22,573 nucleotides of DNA from the IMG/VR virus record IMGVR_UViG_3300006033_000115, positions 1-22,573 of that record, one strand, 5' to 3'. The DNA comes from a virus. The notes under the pieces were generated by a model, which saw only the letters and a program-made list of their open reading frames with translations, searched no databases and was not told the origin of the DNA. Below are positions 7,379-15,900 of the stretch, in pieces (the first letter of the stretch is position 1; each line of letters begins with the position of its first letter). A program made the position numbers and the translations under genes.

Positions 7379-8130
7379 ACGACGTCTGATTGAAACTCCA
7401 ATCCAAATTTGTTGACCTGCTCAACGTGGTGGGTTAGATCAGCAACCCATGGTGGTGGGATGGTTTCCAACCACTCTCGGATGAACCCCTGCTCACTGAC
7501 ACCATCAACATCTACCAATGCAGGTGCAAGCCCTTCAATGATTGTGGAACTAATCATTTGAGCAAACTCCAAATCACTGAGTTCTCCTGCGTTGCGGTTT
7601 TCCATGGACCGCTGAGATGCGGCGATGACATCTGCAAGGAGATATGGTCGAATGTTGACACTTTCGCCAGACGGCATCGTGTACTTCAACCGCTCTTTGA
7701 ATGTTGTGGGGTCCAGTTCTTTGATCTTGTTGAGGAACTGTCGGACGTCAATGTTGTATGTATGAGGTTTGTGATTTTCACAGCTGTGATCATACTTGAT
7801 CTCAACCGTCGATCCATACGTGATCTTTCGCAGTATAACCAGGAGGAAATCGACGTCCTTCGCGATCAATTCGAGAGGATTCACAATCTGTGGGATGCAT
7901 CGAGAAAACGTCTGGACTATCGCCTGACCACTGAACAACAGATCAGGTGTTTTCATCAGAATTTCTTCGTAAGTTGCCATCGGGTAAACATGGAGTTCAC
8001 CCTTCTCCAAAACTTCAGGTGCAACTTGGTTTGTGGTGTAAGTGAGTGCTCGACTTGGGAGCCGCACAGTTTCACCAGGAAGTCGTTTGCTCTGCAGCAG
8101 TGGGTTCACTACAATTGGCGTATCTGTCAT
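7282..8130 (-). CDS. T4 baseplate-family protein (gp26/gp51-like), putative tail assembly chaperone, short form
   Basis: A 282-aa product. The N-terminus has LPSRALTY followed by GELHVYPMATYEEILM and SGQAIVQTFSRCIP, the signature I associate with the T4_baseplate family that includes gp26/gp51-like proteins. DFLLVILRKITYGSTVEIKY and a Cys-x2-His (117-120) follow, then a Cys-x2-Cys (252-255) before LNVPLNPQSFF, which looks like a zinc-ribbon half. The FF pair (270-271) is encoded by the T7 slippery run, after which this frame ends 11 codons later. A minority of ribosomes should continue into the -1 frame. Such proteins act in baseplate or hub assembly and, in other phages, bind the tape measure encoded next, as here. 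The ATG lacks a Shine-Dalgarno sequence and follows a late element by 22 nt. Confidence 0.82.
   Translation of the reverse strand: MTDTPIVVNPLLQSKRLPGETVRLPSRALTYTTNQVAPEVLEKGELHVYPMATYEEILMKTPDLLFSGQAIVQTFSRCIPQIVNPLELIAKDVDFLLVILRKITYGSTVEIKYDHSCENHKPHTYNIDVRQFLNKIKELDPTTFKERLKYTMPSGESVNIRPYLLADVIAASQRSMENRNAGELSDLEFAQMISSTIIEGLAPALVDVDGVSEQGFIREWLETIPPPWVADLTHHVEQVNKFGLEFQSDVVCKDCKAALTLNVPLNPQSFFTQPSVQASLPQ
7318..7324 (-). promoter_or_regulatory. Slippery heptamer T TTT TTT for programmed -1 frameshift
   Basis: On the minus strand the sequence is AG T TTT TTT ACG in the upstream frame, an X XXY YYZ heptamer in correct phase. After a -1 slip the next codon is TAC, which opens 76 sense codons. 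A short hairpin (CAGG...CCTG, 7302-7291) lies about 15 nt downstream and a TGAAC/GTTCA pair may extend it. As a stimulator this is only suggestive. Confidence 0.8.
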
Positions 8131-8152
8131 GTTGGGAGGTGGCGCGATTCGC

Positions 8153-8160
8153 TATTTACG
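8153..8160 (-). promoter_or_regulatory. T4-type late promoter (CGTAAATA) for chaperone gene
   Basis: The minus strand reads CGTAAATAGC, 22 nt before the ATG at 8130 and just after the terminator of the fibre operon. It differs from the others by G instead of C after TAAATA. The constant spacing supports it. Confidence 0.58.
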
Positions 8161-8168
8161 TGCAAAGA

Positions 8169-8194
8169 AAAAGGGGCCCTTAAGGGCCCCTTTT
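8169..8194 (-). terminator. Terminator of the fibre operon
   Basis: Perfect 11-bp arms AAAAGGGGCCC/GGGCCCCTTTT with loop TTAA, followed on the minus strand by a further T and then CTTT. It lies 28 nt after the stop of the fibre gene at 8223, so it ends the unit reading from 12912. Confidence 0.92.
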
Positions 8195-8222
8195 GTATTA
8201 GGTACCGAAGCACCCATCAGGA

Positions 8223-11108
8223 TCAGAACTTCACTTGAGTTCCGCGGACGGTTGCAACCCAACGAATCGAAGTTGCAGCAGCACCGGTCACGGTCACAGC
8301 CAGGGCGCCGTTGGTGGTGTCGGCGGACACCACAGCATCCCATGTAGAGCTGGTTTCGCCCAGGATGTTCTTGCTGGGAGTACCGATGAAGCTGGTTGCA
8401 GCAGCATTTGCACCACGCAGAGCCACACCGTCAAAACGGTAGCCAGCAGCAGCAGTTCCATCAGCCTTCAGACCAATCACTTGCACGGTGAATGTCCAAG
8501 CGGTGTTGTTGGCCAGAGTGGCGCGAGCATCGGTGCCGTTCAGGAACAGTTCGGTAGCAGTTGCATCGCTGGTAGCGTTGCGGAGCACCAGTTCGAACCC
8601 TTGGGCATCACCAGATGCAGCGAAGTAGCCACTTGCGTGAGCCAGTTCACCAGTCAGAGCAGCAGCAGAGGCGGAACCCAGAGCCACGGCGTTGTTGCCA
8701 GTAGCAGAAGGAGCAACCTGAGACACACCGTTCTCTTTGTACAGAGTCAGACCCACATCAGCCGGCACCAGGGCACGGAAGGTAGGAGCTGCATCCACAC
8801 CAGTGGCGGGGCCAGCGAACACCATGTTGGCGGCTTGGGTAGCCAATTCGCCAGTCAGAGTGCCAGTGGTCGTCACAGGAGAACCAGACACCGTGAAGAT
8901 GCTTGGCAGGTCCAAACCAACGCTCGTCACACCAGTGTTGGCCACTGTGATTGTGCGTGCGCCGACGTCCGGAGTCAAGCTGATGCCAGTGCTGGGGACC
9001 AGGGTGTATGTGGTGAACGTGTCGGCAGCAGTAGCCATCACGATACCAGTTGTGGCCAGGGCAGCCAGGCTGTCCAAACCAGCGTCATACGCCTGCACTC
9101 CAGAAGCAGAACCCTTCGCGCCATTCACCCAGTTGGTGCCGTTGAAGTACACCACGTCGCCAGAGGTGGCGCTCGTGATCACAACATCGGTCAGGTCATC
9201 CAGGGCCAGGTCGGGGGCAACAGCGTTCTGAGAAATCGGCACCCACTTGCCAGCAGTAGCGTCCCAAGTGATCAGGTCACCATCAGCCTTGGCCGCAGTG
9301 GTCATGTCGACGTTCAGCAGGTCTTCCAGGTCAGCGGCCAGAGACACAGCACCAGCAGTCACAGAGAACTGATCGGTGTTGAAGCTCGCCACACCCTTCA
9401 CGGTTGTGCTTGCGTCAGCGGCAGAGATTGTGATCACGCCAGTGTCGTAAGCAGTGCTCAGAGCACCAGCACCGTTCACAGCCAGAGAACCACCCAGAGC
9501 AACTGTTCCGTTACCAGCGTTGCCAGTCACAGAGAAGGTGCTGTTGGCCAACATTGCGTTGGTCACGTCACCGGTGTCGATGAAGATACCGTTGGTGCCG
9601 TTTTGGGTGATACCTGCGCCAACACGGAGAGCCAGTTGAGCAGCAGTGTCGGTGGAAGCATCAGCGCCGTTGACGGTCAGGAACAGAGCGCTACCAGTGT
9701 AGACGTCAATACCAACTTCGTCGGAAGGCAGCTGAGCAATACCAGCACCCAGGTTCACGTTGATGGTGTTGCCATCTTTCGACAGACCATTACCAGCAAC
9801 GATTTGGCCAGCGCCAGTGAACTGCACCCAAGCGGATCCGCTGTACACGTAACCAGTTTCGGTGGCAGAGTCAAACAGGGCCCAACCATCGGCAGGGGCA
9901 ACGCCAGCGTCCAGCGTGTCGGTTGCAGTGGCAGTGTAGACCTTGCTGTCAACTGTGTTCAGGTAACGCTCGCCAACCACATAGGGGCCAGTGGGAGCGC
10001 CAGCTGTCACAGAAGCAACAGGCTCTTGCCAAGACAGACCACCAGCCAGACTGTCAACGTAGCCCTTGGTGGCAGCGTCGTTGGCGTTCTGAGGAGTAGT
10101 CAGACCGATCACAGTAGCGGTACCACCGAACGACAAGTTGCCGCTCATGGTGTCGCCAGAGACGTTCACGTAGGTGGAGTCAACCAGACCAGTGATGTCA
10201 GACGCAACCACAGCGGTGTTGCCGGTCACGCGACCAAAACCATCCAGAGTCACCTTCAGGAAAGAACCAGTGGCGCCCTGTGTCACTTCGGCCAGATCCA
10301 CAACAGCATTACCAGCAACCATGGCACCGTTGGTGACCACGACATTGCCAGAGGTACCTTCGATGGCGCGAGATGCGTAGGTGATGGCTTGCTCGTCCAG
10401 GCCGTCGTTTGTGCGAACAACAATGCCTTCGCCGGTCATGGCATCCAGACCAGCTGCGTTGCCAGAGGCTTCGTAGCCCAGAGTCAGGGTGTCACCAGTG
10501 TGATCCAGAGTCAGGTCGCCAGAGACGGCCAGAGTCTTTTCTGTGTATGCGCCAGCGCCGGTGCGATACACCAGACCAACAGCATCCAGGGCAGCCAAGC
10601 CAGTCAGTTCAGCGTTTACGCTGATTGTGGGGTTGCCAGCAACGCCGTCGCCGTTTGTCACGGTCACGGGAGCGGTACCAATGAACTCACGAGCCACGTA
10701 GGTGCCGTCGTCCAGACGAACAACGGGGCCATCAGCTTGGGGGTCGATCTGGCTGAAATTCAGCAGTTCACTATCCAGAGTCAGAGTGATCGTGCCAGCG
10801 CCAGTCACAGTGCCGTTGGTCACAACGAGAGCGTTGTTGGCGGATTCCACTGTCACAGATGTGACGGTACCACCTTCGTCGGCCACCCAAGCGGTGCCGT
10901 CAAACACTTCCATTGCGTTCAGTGTGGTGCTCCAACGTTGGGTACCAGCAGGCACGCCGTTAGGGCGCTGTGCTTCAGTACCTGAAGGCAGAGCCAGACC
11001 ACCGTTACCGATGATCTGCAGAGTTTGGCTACCACCCAACGGGGGCGCCACTGTGGTGTCGATTGTCAGAATGCTGGTAACCGCACCAGTGTCGTGATTG
11101 AAATTCAT
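8223..11108 (-). CDS. Large repeat-rich tail fibre-like virion protein (961 aa)
   Basis: The frame opens further to a TTG at 11120, but I chose the ATG at 11108 because TGAGGA lies six nt upstream of it. The protein is rich in Thr, Ala, Gly, Val and Asp and poor in Cys, typical of beta-rich phage fibres. Recurrent modules include GLVYRTG, NGDGVAGNPTISV, DGFGRVTGNTAVV and ANDAATKGYVDSLAGG, known from T4-type fibre proteins. The last 160 residues (GNNAVALGSA, SGDAQGFELVLRN, TELFLNG, TSIRWVATV) form a module also found at the end of the upstream gene. Codon choice is strongly biased (CTG, CGT, GGC, GTT, AAC) and more GC-rich than neighbours, which suggests very high expression. It ends at a strong terminator. 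It may be a fibre, whisker or abundant surface protein, and the precise role is unknown. Confidence 0.8.
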   Translation of the reverse strand: MNFNHDTGAVTSILTIDTTVAPPLGGSQTLQIIGNGGLALPSGTEAQRPNGVPAGTQRWSTTLNAMEVFDGTAWVADEGGTVTSVTVESANNALVVTNGTVTGAGTITLTLDSELLNFSQIDPQADGPVVRLDDGTYVAREFIGTAPVTVTNGDGVAGNPTISVNAELTGLAALDAVGLVYRTGAGAYTEKTLAVSGDLTLDHTGDTLTLGYEASGNAAGLDAMTGEGIVVRTNDGLDEQAITYASRAIEGTSGNVVVTNGAMVAGNAVVDLAEVTQGATGSFLKVTLDGFGRVTGNTAVVASDITGLVDSTYVNVSGDTMSGNLSFGGTATVIGLTTPQNANDAATKGYVDSLAGGLSWQEPVASVTAGAPTGPYVVGERYLNTVDSKVYTATATDTLDAGVAPADGWALFDSATETGYVYSGSAWVQFTGAGQIVAGNGLSKDGNTINVNLGAGIAQLPSDEVGIDVYTGSALFLTVNGADASTDTAAQLALRVGAGITQNGTNGIFIDTGDVTNAMLANSTFSVTGNAGNGTVALGGSLAVNGAGALSTAYDTGVITISAADASTTVKGVASFNTDQFSVTAGAVSLAADLEDLLNVDMTTAAKADGDLITWDATAGKWVPISQNAVAPDLALDDLTDVVITSATSGDVVYFNGTNWVNGAKGSASGVQAYDAGLDSLAALATTGIVMATAADTFTTYTLVPSTGISLTPDVGARTITVANTGVTSVGLDLPSIFTVSGSPVTTTGTLTGELATQAANMVFAGPATGVDAAPTFRALVPADVGLTLYKENGVSQVAPSATGNNAVALGSASAAALTGELAHASGYFAASGDAQGFELVLRNATSDATATELFLNGTDARATLANNTAWTFTVQVIGLKADGTAAAGYRFDGVALRGANAAATSFIGTPSKNILGETSSTWDAVVSADTTNGALAVTVTGAAATSIRWVATVRGTQVKF

Positions 11109-11113
11109 GAATG

Positions 11114-11119
11114 TCCTCA
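11114..11119 (-). promoter_or_regulatory. Ribosome binding site (TGAGGA) that decides the fibre start
   Basis: TGAGGA sits six nt before the ATG at 11108, in the short gap after the upstream gene stops at 11138. It makes the longer TTG start at 11120, which would overlap this site, unlikely. Confidence 0.75.
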
Positions 11120-11137
11120 AAAGTTGAGCTAAACCGC

Positions 11138-12133
11138 TCAGTTCGTAATCTCGACCGTCTCAACCGCAGCCAGCCAACGAATTGTTTTACCAGATTCGCC
11201 AGTGGCTACAAATCTCAACGAGCCGTTCGTTGTGTTAACCGTGGTATTTATTGACCACCCTGGATTAGAGCTGCCTAAAATTTCCACAATTGGGGATCCT
11301 TGGAACGCTGTGCTGGCCGAACCTGCTCCTCTGTATATAACTCCCCTAACCATAAACCCTGCGTGCCCATCTGTACCATCTGTACGGTGGGCCGTAATTG
11401 TTGCTTTGAATGTCCACGTCGATTCATCAGGAAGAATCAGTGGTGATGTACCAGATGGGCCATCCAGAAAAAGTTCGCGTTGGAAGCCGTTTGTTGTAAC
11501 AGCTTTCAATATGTATTGACCTATCTGGGCGTCGCCAGATGTTTGGAATCGCCCAGCTGCTCGAACCATTCCATGCTTGTGGCGTGCGACGCTCTGCTCT
11601 CCAAGTGCGTACGAGCCATCAGCAGTAGCTTGGGCGCCTGGACCAATGGCAATTGCATTGGCGCCAGTGGCAACTGGATATGGCGAGGTTGCTGCGTAGT
11701 TCTCGCGATACAGATTGAGGTAGTCAGATGGAATGTCGGCGGCAGTTAGCAGCCCAGCTTCCCGAACCCGACCTTGTGCGTCAATCCGCATTTTGGTATA
11801 GGTTCCAGGATTGACTCCAGTGTCGGTGAGAGCAATTGCTGGATTGGTGACGCCATTCGCGTCCGTGATTTGGATCTGATCTGCCGTTCCAGCAAGAGTG
11901 CGAGTAACAATTTCACCCGTCCCCTGCTGTCGAACGAGAAAACCGAATGTGTTCAGTTCCTCTAGTGATTTCAGTTCAGGATCAGTGATCGTGGAACCCC
12001 AGGAGGTTCCATTCCAGAGCAGTAGCCCGCTCGTAGTTGTGGACCACGCTATTGCTGGCCCACCCGGATTTGGGGTCGTTGCTCCATGTGCGATGGGAGC
12101 AATGACTAGTTGGTCAAATGATAGCTGCTTCAT
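11138..12133 (-). CDS. Tail fibre-like protein sharing its C-terminal module with the next gene (331 aa)
   Basis: The N-terminal 70 residues include LLLWNGTSW, matching the VFDGTAW stretch at the start of the downstream fibre. A middle module (LEELNTFGFLVRQQG, GTADQIQITDANG, IDAQGRVREAG) corresponds to one fibre repeat unit of the 961-aa protein. The C-terminal half (GANAIAIGPGAQAT, VARHKHGMVRAAG, SGDAQIGQYILK, RELFLDG, WTFKATITAHRTDG, GKTIRWLAAVE) is a phage fibre end module of the same type as the downstream gene. It therefore looks like a short paralogue with one repeat unit. Codon use is ordinary, unlike its downstream neighbour. The ATG at 12133 has no Shine-Dalgarno sequence, and no late element lies at the usual distance. 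It is probably cotranscribed with the 225-aa gene. Confidence 0.78.
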   Translation of the reverse strand: MKQLSFDQLVIAPIAHGATTPNPGGPAIAWSTTTSGLLLWNGTSWGSTITDPELKSLEELNTFGFLVRQQGTGEIVTRTLAGTADQIQITDANGVTNPAIALTDTGVNPGTYTKMRIDAQGRVREAGLLTAADIPSDYLNLYRENYAATSPYPVATGANAIAIGPGAQATADGSYALGEQSVARHKHGMVRAAGRFQTSGDAQIGQYILKAVTTNGFQRELFLDGPSGTSPLILPDESTWTFKATITAHRTDGTDGHAGFMVRGVIYRGAGSASTAFQGSPIVEILGSSNPGWSINTTVNTTNGSLRFVATGESGKTIRWLAAVETVEITN

Positions 12134-12186
12134 GGGCGACGCAATAGCGGAAGATTGGAGGATGGTACAATAGCACCAACTCTACC

Positions 12187-12207
12187 TTCCACACGAGTTG
12201 TGTGGAA
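12187..12207 (-). other. Hairpin between the 225-aa and 331-aa genes
   Basis: An 8-bp perfect stem (TTCCACAC/GTGTGGAA) with a 5-base loop lies five nt after the stop at 12213. No T run follows on the minus strand, so it is more likely an RNA stability or processing element, or a weak terminator, than a strong stop. Confidence 0.5.
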
Positions 12208-12212
12208 CGAGA

Positions 12213-12890
12213 TCACCCCACAATCGTGATGCGATATTTATCGTTGCCCGGTGGAATTGCGAAAGATACAGTTGCCGTATTGATGTTGGCGAATGCGATG
12301 TCAACTCTCACGAGTTCGTTGGTTACCGAATCTCGAACCTGCGCGATCACATCGGCTGTGCCCAGATTATGGGTAATGGTATACACCAGATCAGCGGTGT
12401 TCCCAAACACCTGTGAATACTTCAGTGCTCCTGTTCCACCCCCAGTTGTGGTGCTGAACGTGTCAACAATTGACCCATTCATGTAGTTCAAGAGGTAGAA
12501 AGAGAATTTGTCTGGGAGTTGTTGGATCTGAACAGATGGTATGTTCAACAGCTCGTGATTCGGAGTCTTACGGGTGATCAACCCCTTGATGGAAAAGTCG
12601 TATCCAGACAAATCTGGCGATGAGGTTCCGTTGTTAGGATCAAATACCATTCGCGCAACAACACTGAACACCCCCTGGCTCGCGACACTTGTGATGGTGT
12701 ATCGAGTGAGTGTCCCCATCTCAATGGATGATGTGTCGAGCACGATCACATCATTGGGTTGCACATTGTATCCAACAGCCAACCCCTCATTGTCCGAGAT
12801 GTCGAATCCAACATCCCAAATGCCAGACCCATACTCCGTCTCGGCGAGGCTGGTGATTGTTACGACTGCGTGAAAAGCTACTGTAGACAT
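12213..12890 (-). CDS. Putative virion or fibre-associated protein (225 aa)
   Basis: I do not recognise the N-terminal 140 residues, which are beta-rich (VTITSLAETEYGSGIWDVGF, DVIVLDTSS, VVARMVFDPNNG). The C-terminal part (YTITHNLGTADVIAQVRDSV, ELVRVDIAFANINTATVSF) is a small beta module that recurs at the ends of phage fibre and adhesin proteins. The gene is the first of an apparent three-gene unit ending at the terminator at 8169-8194. Its ATG at 12890 lacks a Shine-Dalgarno sequence but lies 21 nt after a late-promoter-like element. A role as a small adhesin or fibre-associated subunit is inferred from the module and location only. Confidence 0.75.
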   Translation of the reverse strand: MSTVAFHAVVTITSLAETEYGSGIWDVGFDISDNEGLAVGYNVQPNDVIVLDTSSIEMGTLTRYTITSVASQGVFSVVARMVFDPNNGTSSPDLSGYDFSIKGLITRKTPNHELLNIPSVQIQQLPDKFSFYLLNYMNGSIVDTFSTTTGGGTGALKYSQVFGNTADLVYTITHNLGTADVIAQVRDSVTNELVRVDIAFANINTATVSFAIPPGNDKYRITIVG

Positions 12891-12911
12891 CTGTGACTTA
12901 TTTGGATCGAT

Positions 12912-12919
12912 TATTTATT
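12912..12919 (-). promoter_or_regulatory. T4-type late promoter (AATAAATA) for three-gene fibre unit
   Basis: The minus strand reads AAATAAATAATC, seven of eight matches to TATAAATA, 21 nt before the ATG at 12890. It lies directly downstream of the collagen-gene terminator, as expected for a new transcription unit. Confidence 0.65.
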
Positions 12920-12932
12920 TGCACAATGAAAC

Positions 12933-12960
12933 AAAAAAGGGTGCCGAGGCACCCTTTTTT
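12933..12960 (-). terminator. Terminator of the 1115-aa collagen-like gene
   Basis: GGGTGCC (12939-12945) pairs with GGCACCC (12948-12954), flanked by six A and six T, so it can work in both directions. The TAA stop of the collagen-like gene (12961-12959) overlaps the T run, the same economy seen at the prohead protease gene. Confidence 0.92.
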
Positions 12961-15900
12961 ACACAACCAACACTCGAAGTTTGACGCCGACGTTAGGCGT
13001 CATTCCTGTTCGCCCAATTGAAACTACACCACTAGCGATTGAGTAAGTCACGTTGGCCATCACTGGACCTGCTCCTGCCTCGTTCATGCTCACCATGATT
13101 GGGAAGATCATGCTGTTTAGGTCGTTCCCTCCGAACGGTTCCGGATACTTGATCATGAACCCAGACGTTGGGTTGAAGTTGATTGGGTAATGGACAGCGA
13201 TCGTCCGCAACATCAGCCCAGCAGGTACGTTGTCAATCTGGACCACACTACCTCCTGTGAGAGTGGCAGTGATTAGGTTCAGGTCCGTCTGCGATCCAGA
13301 CGCCACCACAACTAGCGTGCCATTCGCGCCATTGTTGGTCAGTGGAATGAACCGCTGCACCAGTGCTGTGGACCCTCCACCTCCATTGATTGTGACGGTA
13401 ACGTCAGTACCAACGGCGGTTGCTGTCACACCATCACCTTGGAATGTGAGTGATGTTGCGCCAGTGGTTAGCGATGTTGATTCATCCGACACAGCAAGTG
13501 CTGATCCACTACCAGCCGGACCAGTGGGGCCAGGAATTGTTGAGGCTGCTCCAGTAGGGCCAGTTGGTCCCAATCCACCAGCAGTTCCGTTGATACCTGC
13601 TGGTCCTGTAGGGCCAGTTGCACCAACAGAACCAACTGCTCCCGTAGGTCCAATCGCGCCAATTGGGCCCGTCGGGCCAGGGACAATTGAGTCGGCACCA
13701 GCAGGGCCAACTGATCCAGTGGGTCCCGTTGGACCAGTCAACCCAGCGGTACCAGCGGGGCCAGTTGGACCAGGAATAGTTGAATCTGCGCCGGGAGCGC
13801 CAGGAGCGCCAGTTGCACCAATAGCACCTGTTGGACCAGTCGGGCCTGTTCCACCCAGTACACCGTCAACGCCAGCGGGACCAGTAGGGCCAGGGATCGT
13901 CGAAGCTGCTCCAGTAGGGCCAGTTGGACCAACATCACCAGTCAACCCAGTAGCACCAACGGGGCCGGTTGGACCAGGAACAACTGAATCAGCACCAGGA
14001 GCTCCAGTTGCACCAACTGCTCCCGTAGGTCCTGTTGGACCAGGAACAGTCGAATCCGCGCCTGCAGCACCAGTAGGGCCAGCGACTCCAGCTGCACCTG
14101 TTGGTCCTGTGGGACCAGGGCCACCAAGCACACCATCGGCGCCAGCTGGACCAGTTGGACCAGGAACAGTCGATGCGGCACCTGTTGGGCCAGTGGGGCC
14201 AATGTCGCCAGTCAATCCAACTGGGCCAGTTGGACCCGGAACAGTCGAATCTGCACCAGGAGCGCCAGTTGCACCAATTGCACCTGTGGGACCAGTAGGG
14301 CCAGCAACTGTGGAGTCAGCACCTGTAGCTCCAGTAGGGCCTGTTGGACCAACTGAGCCGACAGCACCATCAACACCAGCTGGGCCAGTGGGTCCAGGAA
14401 CTATCGAAGCAGCGCCTGTTGGGCCTGTCGCGCCAACAGACCCTGCCAAACCAACTGCACCTGTTGGGCCAGTTGGACCTGGGGTGATCGAAGCTGCTCC
14501 TGTTGGGCCAGTTGGACCAGGAGCACCCGTTCCGTCAACACCAGCTGGACCAGTAGCACCAGTTGGACCTGTTGCGCCAATTCCAGCTGCGCCAGTTGGA
14601 CCTACATCACCAGTTGGTCCAACTGGTCCAGTGGGGCCGGTAGCGCCATCAACACCAGCTGGGCCCACCGCACCTTGAAGCGAGGCTAGCCATTGAGCTT
14701 CAGTTCCAATAAATCCAGCGAGGACAGCTTGTTGATACGCTGACAACCCAGCACCCGTTGGGCCTGTAGCTCCAGTGGGGCCAGCCGTTCCAATCAACGA
14801 CATCAACCAGTCAGCTTCTGTCCCAACGAAGCCGTTGGTCACTGCAACAGAGTAGGCATCTTCACCACCGGGGCCTGTTGGACCAACGGAGCCAGTTGGA
14901 CCAATCAACGACATCAACCAGTCAGCTTCCGTTCCAACGAATCCACCAGCGACGGCAGCTGTGTATGCAGAAGGACCAACAATCCCCTGAGGGCCGGCTG
15001 GGCCCGTTGCACCCTGTAGTGAAGCAAGCCAGTCAGCTTCCGTTCCAACGAATCCACCAGCGACGGCAACTTGAAACGCAGACAATCCCTGCGAACCTGT
15101 TGGACCAGGAGCACCATCAGCACCCTGCAATGATGCGAGCCATTCAGCTTCTGTTCCGACAAATCCACCAGCAACTGCTGCTGTGTAAGCTGATGGACCA
15201 GGAGCACCATCAGCACCCCGCAATGATGCGAGCCATTCAGCTTCTGTTCCGACAAATCCACCAGCAACTGCAGTTTGGTATGCTGAATCTCCAGGCAACC
15301 CCCTAGGACCCTGAGTTCCTGGTGCGCCGCTAGCACCAGGCAATCCTGGCGCAGGTGGGAAGAAGCGAATTGAGGTCTCTGAAATTACCCGTGCAACAGG
15401 AGGCTGATTTGCGCGTGTTGGATTGGTGATTGCTGGATCAGTATCCGTCAACTGTCCCGACACGTCAACCCAGAGTGGTGCGTTGACAGTTCCCCAAGAC
15501 CATTTCAGATTGTGAATAATGCCCTGCAACACAATTGAGCCATCATCATTCATGGCCATTGGATTGGACGCAAAACCAAGGATTCGATCGGTTGTATCCT
15601 CATACACCGCCAAGCGAACAGTGTTGAAGCTGTCATACGTCACGACGGAGAATTGTGGAATCGGCTCCAGTGCTTCAACAGAAATCAGTCGAGTTTCTAG
15701 TGAGTTGGGCGACGACACGGTTCCGTTAACGACCATGTCATCTTCAGTTGTGAACAATTCACCATTGCTTTTGCGAATTGGTCGACCATCCATGTCATAC
15801 ACAATTTTACCAACCATCCGAACACCAGTTACCCCAATCTGGGAACCAAAGGGGTAATACTCGACAATGGCTGCTTGTGCATACTTGGCAACAAACACAC

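Noticed and set aside
8235-10985. A 916-codon open frame on the plus strand
   Set aside because: It lies antisense to the 961-aa fibre gene. Strong codon bias there leaves few stop triplets on the other strand, and the translated product has no recognisable domain or normal composition.
11109-11120. TTG start at 11120 for the 961-aa fibre
   Set aside because: It would overlap the TGAGGA ribosome binding site that serves the ATG at 11108.
11244-11252. AATAAATAC inside the 331-aa gene, possible promoter for the 961-aa gene
   Set aside because: It is 136 nt from the start codon and the bases encode Ile-Asn-Thr in a conserved module.
12235-12242. GATAAATA near the end of the 225-aa gene, possible promoter for the 331-aa gene
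   Set aside because: It is about 100 nt from the start and encodes Asp-Lys-Tyr. I could not exclude it, but spacing disagrees with the other seven.
13230-14678. A 482-codon Pro/Gly/Ala/Val-rich frame on the plus strand
   Set aside because: It is the mirror of the GPTGPTG coding tract. The repeated GGN-CCN triplets read as Pro-Val-Gly on the complement, with no start signal or promoter.
13500-15310. Regular repeats suggesting a CRISPR-like array
   Set aside because: Units are in-frame protein repeats (Gly-X-Y and [10 protein letters not shown]) without conserved palindromic repeats separated by unique spacers.
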